From an uncultured Collinsella sp. (GTDB lineage: Bacteria; Actinomycetota; Coriobacteriia; Coriobacteriales; Coriobacteriaceae), in assembly GCA_958369225.1 (NCBI GenBank), contig CATXID010000001.1:579638-643637 (forward strand): a stretch of DNA of 64,000 bases, in the 5' to 3' direction. Under the pieces are notes generated by a model. That model was not told where the DNA came from and made no database searches. It worked only from the letters and a program-made list of their open reading frames with translations. How positions within the stretch are numbered: the stretch's first letter is position 1; the number at the start of each line of letters is the position of its first letter. Positions 41,945 to 49,706 of the stretch are shown here, in pieces. The translations under genes and the position numbers were made by a program.

Positions 41945-42994
41945 TTAGTACACCATGCCCATGGCGTCCTGAACCTCGGCCAGGGTCTGCTCGGCGATCT
42001 CGTTGGCGCGGCGATTGCCCTCATGCAGCACGTCCTTCACGTAATCCAGGTCGTTCTCGTAGCGCTGGCGACGCTCGCGGATCGGGGCGAAGTACTCGTT
42101 GACGGCCTCGGTCACGTACTTCTTGAGCTGGCCGGAGCCGCCCATGCCGATCTCCTCGGCAATCTCGACCTCGGAACGACCGGTGCAGATGGCGGCCGTC
42201 GAAAGCAGGCCGGACACGCCGGGGCGGTTCTCGGGATCAAACGTGATCATGCGCTCGGAGTCGGTCTGGCTCTTCTTGATGCGCTTGGCCGTCTCCTCGG
42301 CGGTCATCGAGATGTTGATGGCGTTGCCGTAGCTCTTGCTCATCTTGCGACCGTCAAGGCCGGGCAGCAGCGGGGTCTCGGACAGCAGCGCTTCGACCTC
42401 GGGAAATACCTTGCCGTAGCGGTTGTTAAAGCGGCGTGCGATGGTACGGGTGAGCTCGATGTGCGGCAGCTGGTCGCGGCCGACGGGAACCACGTTGCCC
42501 TTGCAGAACAGGATGTCGCAGGCCTGGTGCACCGGATAGGTGAGCAGAAGGCCGGTGAGCTCGTGGCCCGAGGCCTCCATCTCGGCCTTAACCGTGGGAT
42601 TGCGCGCCAGCTCGGCCTCGGAGACCAGCGACAGGAACGGCAGCATGAGCTGGTTGGCGGCGGGTACGGCGGAGTGCGCGTAGATCATGGTCTTGTCGGG
42701 GTCGATACCGCAGGCAAGGTAGTCCATGACCATGTTGTACACGTTGTCCTGGATATGCTCGGTGGTGTCGCGGTCGGTGATGACCTGGTAGTCGGCGATG
42801 AGCACGTTGGTCTTGGCGCCCATGTTCTGCAATTCAACACGTCCCTTGAGGGTGCCGAAGTAGTGACCCAGGTGCAAGCGTCCGGTCGGGCGGTCGCCGG
42901 TGAGCATGGTGAACTTCTCGGGCGTCTTTGCCAGGCCCTCGCGAATGGCGTTGCTCTTTTGCAGCGCGACTTCGTAGCTGTTCTCGTTTGGCAT
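41945..42994 (-). CDS. trpS: Tryptophanyl-tRNA synthetase
   Basis: This 349-residue class I synthetase charges tRNA-Trp. It has TGDRPTGRLHLGHYFGTL with the HIGH-type motif (HLGH), YPVHQACDILFCKGNVVPVGRDQLPHIELTR, and KMSKSYGNAI. It begins with an extended N-terminus (MPNENSYEVALQKSNAIREGL). Length is normal. It is monocistronic, with GGAGCAATC before the ATG. No T-box leader is visible upstream. Confidence 0.96.
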   Translation of the reverse strand: MPNENSYEVALQKSNAIREGLAKTPEKFTMLTGDRPTGRLHLGHYFGTLKGRVELQNMGAKTNVLIADYQVITDRDTTEHIQDNVYNMVMDYLACGIDPDKTMIYAHSAVPAANQLMLPFLSLVSEAELARNPTVKAEMEASGHELTGLLLTYPVHQACDILFCKGNVVPVGRDQLPHIELTRTIARRFNNRYGKVFPEVEALLSETPLLPGLDGRKMSKSYGNAINISMTAEETAKRIKKSQTDSERMITFDPENRPGVSGLLSTAAICTGRSEVEIAEEIGMGGSGQLKKYVTEAVNEYFAPIRERRQRYENDLDYVKDVLHEGNRRANEIAEQTLAEVQDAMGMVY

Positions 42995-43172
42995 GATTGC
43001 TCCTTACGTATGCGTATTGGTCAAGATGATAACGCGTTTATTGAAGGGGGTGAGGCGTAAGCAGGAGAGGGGCGAGAAAGGGCGGCTTGCGCGATGGGTA
43101 CAGAGCTGTGCGACGGGTGCGGCGTGGCTGCGCTTGGCCAGCGGCACCTGAGTGCATCCTCGGCAGCTTACC

Positions 43173-44372
43173 CTAGCGCCTGTGGTGGCGCTCTTCCCTA
43201 CGTTCCTCGGCTGCCTGCTCCTCCTGCTTAAAGGCGGGGTCGTCGGGGGTTACCAGCTCGTCTTCGTGCGTCCGCTTGTTGTAATGGTGGCGCAGGACGG
43301 GCTCAAACAGGTGCAGATGCTTGGCGAAGGCAGCCGAGCCAATGGCGAGCACGACAAAGATGAGCACGCGCGTGGGCACCTCGACCTGATTGATCGCGGC
43401 GGCGCCGGCCGAAAGCATGATGCACCAGGCGTAGATGAGCAGCACGGCCTGCTTCTGGTTGTAACCCTCTTGGATCAGGCGGTGGTGGATGTGGCCCTTG
43501 TCGGCCTGTCCGATGCTAATGTGGGCGCGCTTGCGGCGCACGATGGCGCTGAACGTGTCGATGATGGGCACGCCGGCTACGATGAGCGGGATGATGAGTG
43601 AGGTGAGCGCGGCGGTGCGGCTCACGTTGAGCAGCGATATGGAGCCCAAAGCGAAACCCAACAGCAGCGACCCCGAGTCGCCCAAGAAGATGCTCGCGGG
43701 GTTGAAGTTGTAATGCAGAAAAGCCACGCACGAGCCAAAGAGCGCGATGGAGAGCGCAGCGGCGTCGATGCGGCCCGAAAGCATGGCCATCGTGAACATG
43801 GTGAACGATGCGATGCCGCAGATGCCGGTGGCCAGGCCGTCGAGGCCGTCGATGAGGTTGATGATGTTGGTGAACGCCACCAGGTAGATTACGGTGATGG
43901 GGTAGGCGAGCCAGCCGAGCACGATCTCGCCAGGGGCAAACGGGTTGACGATGACGCCGATTTTAAGGCCGCCCACGCAGGCGATAAGCGCGGCGAGCAC
44001 CTGGCCGGCCAGTTTTTGCTTGGGCTTGAGCTGGAAGACGTCGTCGATCGCGCCGGTCGCAAAGATCACAGTAAAGGAGAGTGCCAGCACGGGGTAGCTG
44101 ATGTGCAGGCGCGGGTGCGGCACCAAAACGGGCGGCCAGCCCAGGTACCAGGTGCCCAGGATCTGCACGATGCAGGCGACGACGAGGCCCAAAAAGACCG
44201 CGGTGCCGCCCATGCGCGGGATGGGCTTAGTGTTGATACGGCGCTTGGAGGGATAGTCGACGGCGTCGAGCTTAATTGCCAGGCGCTTGACCAGGGGCAC
44301 CGTGAGAAAGGTCGTGATAAAGGCAGCGGCCGCCACGCATAAGTACGGTATGAAGCTCGTGGATGAAGCCAT
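43173..44372 (-). CDS. Undecaprenyl-phosphate GlcNAc-1-phosphate transferase (TagO/WecA-like)
   Basis: This 399-residue membrane protein has about ten helices and the MraY/WecA motifs: DYPSKRRINTKPIPRMGGTAVFLG, the Asp-rich GAIDDVFQLKPKQKLAGQ, NIINLIDGLDGLATG and HIHHRLIQEGYNQKQAV. It links a sugar-1-phosphate to undecaprenyl phosphate, the first step of wall polymer or surface glycan synthesis. The C-terminus is cytosolic and charged (EEQAAEERREERHHRR). It is near, but not in an operon with, trpS. The candidate 6S RNA lies upstream. Confidence 0.92.
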   Translation of the reverse strand: MASSTSFIPYLCVAAAAFITTFLTVPLVKRLAIKLDAVDYPSKRRINTKPIPRMGGTAVFLGLVVACIVQILGTWYLGWPPVLVPHPRLHISYPVLALSFTVIFATGAIDDVFQLKPKQKLAGQVLAALIACVGGLKIGVIVNPFAPGEIVLGWLAYPITVIYLVAFTNIINLIDGLDGLATGICGIASFTMFTMAMLSGRIDAAALSIALFGSCVAFLHYNFNPASIFLGDSGSLLLGFALGSISLLNVSRTAALTSLIIPLIVAGVPIIDTFSAIVRRKRAHISIGQADKGHIHHRLIQEGYNQKQAVLLIYAWCIMLSAGAAAINQVEVPTRVLIFVVLAIGSAAFAKHLHLFEPVLRHHYNKRTHEDELVTPDDPAFKQEEQAAEERREERHHRR

Positions 44373-44599
44373 GAATCGAAAACCGCCAAGCGTCGAAGGA
44401 AAAGGTCAAAGGGCGCTACGCGCAAAAGGGCATAGCTGACCCATGATACTCGACCGAGGGGGCGCGGGGGTTTGCGCCGTGCGATTATCACGCGCTTACC
44501 AGATATTGGGATGTTGGCGGAGGTTCTGCCGAGTGCCGTTGTTGGGTGTCATACGGGATCTGCGATGGCAATTCTTGGCAAAATCGGCAAAAGAAAACC
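44373..44599. other. Gap between TagO/WecA-like gene and the ncRNA candidate
   Basis: Only the promoter and leader of the leftward transferase are expected here. No other element is recognised. Confidence 0.35.
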
Positions 44600-44759
44600 A
44601 CCCCCCACGTTACGAAAATGAACCCACCTAAAACAGGTGGGTGCCCTCATCGACCGTTCCAGCGTCCTTAACAACGAAGGATACCTGTACTAAGTACGAC
44701 TGTGTGGGCTCCCTAAATAAACGCGACGGTTCACCCAGTTGCTCCGCGGGGGGCGGAAT
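44600..44759 (-). ncRNA. ssrS: Structured RNA, candidate 6S RNA
   Basis: On the minus strand a -10-like TATGAT (44771-44766) precedes an RNA of about 160 nt. CCGCCCCCCGCG at its 5' end can pair over 12 positions with CGTGGGGGGTGG at its 3' end, followed by TTTTCTTTT. Inside, TGGGTG pairs with CACCCA, an ACCCACCTGTTTTAGGTGGGT hairpin lies on the 3' side, and an AGGGAG box follows GTGAACCG. A long closing stem, open centre and 3'-side hairpin are what 6S RNA shows. I rate it a structured RNA with fair confidence and 6S as the best guess. The opposite strand has no gene here. Confidence 0.45.
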
Positions 44760-44796
44760 ACCTATATCATAAAGCGGCGCTTTGTTGATTCCAGTC

Positions 44797-44825
44797 TTGA
44801 CATTACAAAATTCGTGTCGGACGAT
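44797..44825 (+). promoter_or_regulatory. Promoter of the radical SAM gene
   Basis: TTGACA (44797-44802), a 17-bp spacer and GACGAT (44820-44825) fit a housekeeping promoter about 85 bp before the start codon. It is divergent from the candidate 6S RNA. Confidence 0.55.
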
Positions 44826-44909
44826 TACGGCGCCTTGGGCTTGGAGCCGTCTGTGCGGTCCGGGCCTTTGCGTTTGAGCTGCTGAATCGTTGTTTTGGAG
44901 CATGTTTTT

Positions 44910-45848
44910 ATGCCGACGTCGTTGACCGAACTTTTTTCGCCCGCCTGCCATTTGTGTCCACGCCGTTGCGGCGCGGCACGCGACGAGGGCGCGCGTGGCG
45001 TGTGCGGCGCAGACGACACGCTTAAGGTTGCCCGCGCGGCGCTCCATATGTGGGAGGAGCCGCCTATCTCGGGCGAGGCCGGCTCGGGCACGATTTTCTT
45101 TAGTGGCTGTTCGCTCAAATGCGTCTACTGCCAAAACCACGAGATCTCGACGGGCAATTTTGGGCTTGAGATTTCGCCCGAGCGCCTGGTCGAGATTATG
45201 TTGGAGCTGCAGGACCAGGGCGCCAACAACATTAACCTGGTGACTGCGACGCATTATGCTCACCTGCTGCCGGCCGCGATTGCCGCAGCGCGGGAGCGCG
45301 GGCTGGACATCCCGATCGTCTACAACACGAGCGGCTATGAGAGGGCGAGTGCCGTGGCTGCCCTGGGTGACCTGGTTGATGTGTGGCTCACCGACTTTAA
45401 ATATGCCGATGCCGGGCTTGCGCAGTCGCTTTCTCATATTAAGGATTACCCGCGCGTGGCCGTGTCGGGCCTGGCACAGATGGCGCGCGAGATCGAGCGC
45501 CGCGGGGGAGAGCTGGTGGACGACGATGGGCTCATGAAGCGCGGTATGATCGTGCGTCACTTGGTGCTGCCGGGTCATGCTGACGATTCGTGCCGCGTGC
45601 TGGACCTGGTGTGGCAGACGGTGGGCGACGTGCCGATTTCGGTCATGAACCAGTACACGCCCAATGCACTCATGCGCGAGCAAGGCGGCGAGTTGGCACG
45701 TGCCGTGACGCGCGAGGAGTACGAGCAGGTGCTCGACCATGCCGACGACCTGGGCTTTACGACGATGTTCTGGCAAGAGGGTGGAGCGGTAGACGAGAGC
45801 TTTACCCCGGCGTTCGACACCACCGGCGTCCTCACCAGTGCAAAGTAG
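44910..45848 (+). CDS. Radical SAM protein, pyruvate-formate-lyase-activase-like
   Basis: The product is 312 residues from ATG 44910; GGAG lies nine bases before it. The N-terminus has two Cys-rich motifs (CHLCPRRCGA and GVCGA). FFSGCSLKCVYCQNHEIS is the CxxxCxxC site that holds the 4Fe-4S cluster and SAM. INLVTATHYAH and VDVWLTDFKYADAGLAQSLS follow. It belongs to the PflA/YfkB-like branch that installs glycyl radicals or modifies other substrates; the partner is not encoded nearby. The extra N-terminal Cys cluster is common to the PflA-like putative activases. The fold needs anaerobic conditions. Confidence 0.88.
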   Translation: MPTSLTELFSPACHLCPRRCGAARDEGARGVCGADDTLKVARAALHMWEEPPISGEAGSGTIFFSGCSLKCVYCQNHEISTGNFGLEISPERLVEIMLELQDQGANNINLVTATHYAHLLPAAIAAARERGLDIPIVYNTSGYERASAVAALGDLVDVWLTDFKYADAGLAQSLSHIKDYPRVAVSGLAQMAREIERRGGELVDDDGLMKRGMIVRHLVLPGHADDSCRVLDLVWQTVGDVPISVMNQYTPNALMREQGGELARAVTREEYEQVLDHADDLGFTTMFWQEGGAVDESFTPAFDTTGVLTSAK

Positions 45849-45907
45849 TCGTTTGCCGATGATATTTCTGGGGCGGGGATTAAAAAATCATCGGGAGGAT
45901 CGCTTGC

Positions 45908-45939
45908 TCGAAAAGTAGTCAAAAAAGCCCCGTCCCAAA
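45908..45939 (-). repeat. GGGACGGGGCTTTTTTG dispersed repeat, copy 2 (inverted)
   Basis: TCGAAAAGTAGTC followed by AAAAAAGCCCCGTCCCAAA is the reverse complement of the element at 34651-34681, with a 19-bp exact core. It lies between the radical SAM gene and tRNA-Ala. Confidence 0.6.
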
Positions 45940-45998
45940 AAGACTGGGTATTGGGCGTTGACAGTTGGCGAGCCGTAGGTAAAATATCAACTTGTCCT

Positions 45999-46071
45999 GG
46001 GGACGTAGCTCAGTTGGGAGAGCGCTGCCGTCGCATGGCAGAGGCCGAGGGTTCGACTCCCTTCGTCTCCA
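45999..46071 (+). tRNA. tRNA-Ala (CGC)
   Basis: This cloverleaf runs from the acceptor GGGGACG through the D arm GCTCAGTTGGGAGAGC, the anticodon stem CTGCC/GGCAG around the loop GTCGCAT, the T arm GAGGGTTCGACTCCC, and the acceptor 3' strand CGTCTCC. The anticodon is CGC, reading GCG. The discriminator is A, and CCA is not encoded. An intrinsic terminator follows. Confidence 0.95.
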
Positions 46072-46086
46072 CCCTTGGATTTGATA

Positions 46087-46118
46087 AGCCGCTGACATTG
46101 TGTCGGCGGCTTTTTTTA
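46087..46118 (+). terminator. Terminator after tRNA-Ala
   Basis: AGCCGCTGACA and TGTCGGCGGCT pair around TTG, followed by TTTTTTAAAA. Confidence 0.85.
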
Positions 46119-46136
46119 AAAAGAAAGGGCTGTACC

Positions 46137-46613
46137 ATGGCCGAGCTTGAGTCCCAACCACTGTCTGCCGAGGAGCGCGCCGAGTTGGAAGAGCTCCGCG
46201 CCGAGAAGGCTCGTCGCGAGGCCCAGGAAGAGGCGCGCCGCGAGCGTGAGGAGCTGGCCGCCTTGCGTGCCGAGCGCAAGAAGGCCGAGGAGGCCGCTGC
46301 GAAGGTCGCATCCGAGCCTGCACCCGCGCCCAAGCCCGCCGCCGCGAAGCCCGCGCCCAAGCCCGCGCCTGCGCCCAAGCCCGCCGCACCCAAACCTCAG
46401 CCCAAAAAAGCCGCTCGCCCCAAGCCCGTCGAGCCCAAACCGAGCCGCGACGAGATGACCTTTGCCCAGCGCATGGTCACCTCCAAGGAGCCTACGGGCG
46501 AGAATGAGATTCCCGGCATGGCTCCGGCTCAAAAAATCATCATCGTGCTCGCCCTCATCGCGTTTATCGTCTTTATGGCCTACACAATCACGGGCAGCAT
46601 GGGCCTGCACTAA
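46137..46613 (+). CDS. Coiled-coil, Pro/Ala/Lys-rich tail-anchored membrane protein
   Basis: This 158-residue protein has an N-terminal coiled coil (about 5-60, AEERAELEELRAEKARREAQ), a low-complexity Pro/Ala/Lys linker (about 60-105), and a C-terminal transmembrane helix (about 132-152, IIIVLALIAFIVFMAYTI). No enzyme domain is present. The layout resembles TolA/IgA-type linkers only in composition. ATG 46137 follows AAAGAAAGGGCTGTACC. The role is unknown; it may be a cell-envelope or division-site protein. Confidence 0.75.
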   Translation: MAELESQPLSAEERAELEELRAEKARREAQEEARREREELAALRAERKKAEEAAAKVASEPAPAPKPAAAKPAPKPAPAPKPAAPKPQPKKAARPKPVEPKPSRDEMTFAQRMVTSKEPTGENEIPGMAPAQKIIIVLALIAFIVFMAYTITGSMGLH

Positions 46614-46695
46614 CCTGTTCGCGCCGGGCTCCATGCCCGCACGTCCGCCTCGCCCAACCCTCAGCCTCTGCACAACACATCCGAAAGGTCGCCCC

Positions 46696-48201
46696 ATGGC
46701 TTTGACCGACATCTCGCATCCCACCGACATTGCAATGCTCACCGATCTGTACGAGCTCACTATGGCCCAGGGCCTGTGGGAGAGCGGCAAGGCTAATGAG
46801 CAGGGTTGTTTTACCGCGTTTTACCGCGACCATCCCTTCGGCAGCGCGTATGCCGTCATGTGCGGCACCGCCGAGCTGCCCGAGCTGGTCGAGAACCTGC
46901 GCTTTACGCCCGAGGACATCGACTATCTAGCTTCGCTCCAGGCTCCGGCCGGCGGCGCGATGTTTAAGCCTGCATTCCTCGACTACCTGCGCAACTTCCG
47001 TGCGCACGTGAACATTGACGCCGTGCCCGAGGGCGAGCTCGTGTTTCCGCGCGAGCCCATGGTGCGCGTCACCGGCCCGTCGTTGGAGTGTCAGCTGCTC
47101 GAGACCGCGCTGCTCAACATCGTCGGCTTCCAGACGCTTGTTGCCACCAAGACGGCGCGCGTGGTACTGGCCGCCGATGGTCGCCCCGTTGCCGAGTTCG
47201 GCTTGCGTCGCGCCCAGGGTCCCGATGGCGGTCTGGCCGTCGCCCGCGCAAGCTATGTGGCCGGCTGCTCCTCTACGTCCAATGTGCTCGCCGGTCGCCG
47301 CTACGGTATTCCCGTCTTTGGCACGCATGCGCACAGCTGGGTCATGAGCTTCGATTCTGAGCTCGAGGCCTTCCGTGCCTTTGCCAAGTCGAGCCCTAAG
47401 AACTGCACGCTGCTCATCGACACCTACGATGTGCGTGAGGGCTGCGAGCATGCCATTACGGTTGCCAAGGAGATGGAGGCGGTGGGCGAGCGTCTGTCGG
47501 CTATTCGCATTGACTCCGGCGACCTCGCCAAGCTCTCCAAGTATGTTCGCGGCCGTTTTGACGCCGAGGGCCTGCCCTATGTGGGGATTTCGGTCTCCAA
47601 CGACCTTGACGAGTACACAATCCAGTCGCTGCTCGACCAGGGCGCGCCCATCGATAGCTTTGGCGTGGGCACCAAGCTCGCGACCTGCTACGATCAGCCT
47701 GCGCTGGGCGGCGTGTACAAGCTTTCGGCCCGTCGTGCGAGCGACGCGGAGTCGTGGACGCCGGTGGTGAAGCTTTCCGAGCAGCCCTACAAGCGCACGA
47801 TCCCCGGCGTGCAGCGCGTGCGCCGCTATTACGACGGCTTTGGCGGCCCGGTCTGCGACATGATCTATGACGAGGACCATCTAGCAGGGGAGGGCGCCGC
47901 GCGCGGCAATACCCTCGTGGCCGTAAACGATGCGGCGCTGGTGACCGATGTGTCCGAGCTCGAGTATCGCGAGCTGCTGGTGCCGATCGTGCGCGATGGC
48001 AGTGCGGTGGCTCCGCGTGAGAGCATCGAGGACGCGCGCGAGCGCTGTGCTTGGGCGCTCGATCATCTGGACGCGGCTTTCAAGCGCTTCCTGTATCCGC
48101 AGACCTACGTGGTGGGTATGGAACAAGGACTGGCCCAGGTGCGCGACGAGCTCGTGCGCAAGAACATGGCCGCGGCTTCGGCCTTCCCCTGGGCAAAATG
48201 A
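46696..48201 (+). CDS. pncB: Nicotinate phosphoribosyltransferase
   Basis: The product is 501 residues from ATG 46696 (GAAAGGTCGCCCC). It makes nicotinate mononucleotide in NAD salvage. It has LTDLYELTMAQGLW, the PRPP/nicotinate loop EFGLRRAQGPDGGLAVARASY, GCSSTSNVLAGRRYGIPVFGTHAHSWVM, the RIDSGDLAKLSK site and SFGVGTKLAT. The C-terminal domain has the usual KRTIPGVQRVRRYYD. Its stop lies inside a hairpin terminator. Confidence 0.95.
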   Translation: MALTDISHPTDIAMLTDLYELTMAQGLWESGKANEQGCFTAFYRDHPFGSAYAVMCGTAELPELVENLRFTPEDIDYLASLQAPAGGAMFKPAFLDYLRNFRAHVNIDAVPEGELVFPREPMVRVTGPSLECQLLETALLNIVGFQTLVATKTARVVLAADGRPVAEFGLRRAQGPDGGLAVARASYVAGCSSTSNVLAGRRYGIPVFGTHAHSWVMSFDSELEAFRAFAKSSPKNCTLLIDTYDVREGCEHAITVAKEMEAVGERLSAIRIDSGDLAKLSKYVRGRFDAEGLPYVGISVSNDLDEYTIQSLLDQGAPIDSFGVGTKLATCYDQPALGGVYKLSARRASDAESWTPVVKLSEQPYKRTIPGVQRVRRYYDGFGGPVCDMIYDEDHLAGEGAARGNTLVAVNDAALVTDVSELEYRELLVPIVRDGSAVAPRESIEDARERCAWALDHLDAAFKRFLYPQTYVVGMEQGLAQVRDELVRKNMAAASAFPWAK

Positions 48202-48235
48202 TCCGAAGGGGACGGAGGAAAACGGATCATTTTCG
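48195..48235 (+). terminator. pncB terminator with AAGGGGACGG loop
   Basis: AAAATGATCCG (48195-48205) and CGGATCATTTT (48223-48233) form an 11-bp stem that includes the stop codon; the loop is AAGGGGACGGAGGAAAA. A similar loop sequence recurs near 57548-57582. Confidence 0.8.
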
Positions 48236-48303
48236 TCCGTCCCGCACCAGGTACCCGGCTGCTCCAGCTCGCCCGAACGCTCGACATTCGATTGGTTTGA
48301 CCT

Positions 48304-49431
48304 ATGACGACTTCTTATAAAACGATGGTGGTAAAGATCGGCTCGTCCACGGTGGTGGGTGCCGACGGTAAGGTCAACCGTGCGTTTATCGGTGGCCTGG
48401 CCGATCAGGCCGCGGCCTTGCGCAAGCTCGGCTGGCGCTTGGTCGTGGTGAGCTCCGGCGCCATTGCCTGTGGCTATCCCGTGCTGGGCTTCGACCGCAA
48501 ACCGGTCGGCGATCTGCCGAGCCTGCAGGCATGCGCTTCTGCCGGTCAGTGCATCATCTCGTCGGCCTACGACGAGGAGTTCCATGCGCGTGACCTACTC
48601 ACCTCGCTCGTGCTGCTCACGCGCCACGACACGGCACGCCGTACGTCTTACCTGCATGCGCGCGACGCTTTGCTGCGCCTGGTGGAGCTGGGCGTGGTGC
48701 CGGTCGTTAACGAGAACGACACCGTTACCGTCGACGAGATCAAGTTCGGCGACAACGACACGCTGGCTGCGCTCGTGAGCTGCCTGGTTTCTGCCGACCT
48801 GTGCGTGACGCTTTCGGACATTGACGGCCTCTACACCGCCAATCCGCATGAGGATCCGACGGCCGAGTTTATCCCGGTCGTGCACAAAATCGATGCCAAG
48901 ATCATTGCCTCGGCGGGCGATTCTTCGACGTCGGTGGGCACCGGCGGCATGATCACCAAGATCCGCGCGAGCCGCATTTTGATGACGGCTGGCATTCAGA
49001 GCGTGATTTGCTCGGGGGAGGAGCCCGATGCGCTCGTGCGTCTGGCCCGTGGCGAGAGCGTGGGCACCCTGTTCGATCCGCCAGCGGAGCGCCTGGACAT
49101 TGCGCCGCGCAAGCTGTGGATTGCGCTGGGCGACAAGGCGCATGGCTCGGTAACGGTTGACGACGGTGCCGCGAAGGCTCTGGTCAGCCGTGGCTCGTCC
49201 CTGCTCGCGGTGGGTATTCGCGAGGTCGATGGCGAGTTTGCCGAGGGCGATGTGCTCGACGTGTGCGGCCCGAGCGGTATGGTCGTCGCCCGCGGTATCG
49301 CCGAGGCCGATTCGGACGTGTTGGAGCTTGCAGCCGGACGCCGTCAGGACCAGATTGCCAACAACCGCCTGCTGGCAGACCTGGCCGAGAAACCCGCGAT
49401 CCACCGAGATAACTTAATCGTCTTCGCCTAA
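48304..49431 (+). CDS. proB: Glutamate 5-kinase
   Basis: This 375-residue enzyme phosphorylates glutamate, the first proline step. It has VVKIGSSTVVG, VVVSSGAIACGY, VVPVVNENDTV, KFGDNDTLAALVSCLV and the GTGGMITKI region. A C-terminal PUA domain (about 285-360) starts at KLWIALGDKAHGSVTVDDGAAKALV. The ATG follows TTTGACCT, a weak ribosome site. proA lies 1.8 kb downstream, separated by a gene on the other strand. Proline feedback inhibition is expected for this form. Confidence 0.95.
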   Translation: MTTSYKTMVVKIGSSTVVGADGKVNRAFIGGLADQAAALRKLGWRLVVVSSGAIACGYPVLGFDRKPVGDLPSLQACASAGQCIISSAYDEEFHARDLLTSLVLLTRHDTARRTSYLHARDALLRLVELGVVPVVNENDTVTVDEIKFGDNDTLAALVSCLVSADLCVTLSDIDGLYTANPHEDPTAEFIPVVHKIDAKIIASAGDSSTSVGTGGMITKIRASRILMTAGIQSVICSGEEPDALVRLARGESVGTLFDPPAERLDIAPRKLWIALGDKAHGSVTVDDGAAKALVSRGSSLLAVGIREVDGEFAEGDVLDVCGPSGMVVARGIAEADSDVLELAAGRRQDQIANNRLLADLAEKPAIHRDNLIVFA

Positions 49432-49481
49432 CCAATTGACGCTGCAAACGCCCCTAAGCGGCAATCTGACGTTCAATCGTC

Positions 49482-49514
49482 GGGCATGACCAAAAGGTCA
49501 ATGCCCTCCTTTTT
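49482..49514 (+). terminator. proB terminator
   Basis: GGGCATGACC pairs with GGTCAATGCCC around AAAA, followed by TCCTTTTTC. Confidence 0.75.
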
Positions 49515-49590
49515 CACGTCACCTTGCTCGCTTAGGGACATTTTCGCTTTCCGTCCTCTACCTGCGATGTCCGTAACGTCGGCATATCGT

Positions 49591-49658
49591 AAGTTGCGGT
49601 GAAATAGGGATGGTTTGGCGGCTTTAAAGCCTTTAACAGCCCCTATTTCACCGCAACT
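49591..49658. repeat. Large palindrome, AGTTGCGGTG family, copy 2
   Basis: AGTTGCGGTGAAATAGGG (49592-49609) is exactly inverted at 49641-49658. It shares arms with the element at 31780-31850 and again sits between convergent genes. Confidence 0.75.
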
Positions 49659-49680
49659 CGTCGATGCGGCGGGGTCCCAC

Positions 49681-49705
49681 TGCCGGCACTTGGGGACACT
49701 CCTTC
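49681..49705. repeat. Partial copy of the GGGGACACTCC repeat
   Basis: TGCCGGCACTTGGGGACACT continued by CCTT resembles 36725-36748. It lies immediately before the stop of the leftward hydrolase gene. Confidence 0.55.
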
Positions 49706-49706
49706 G

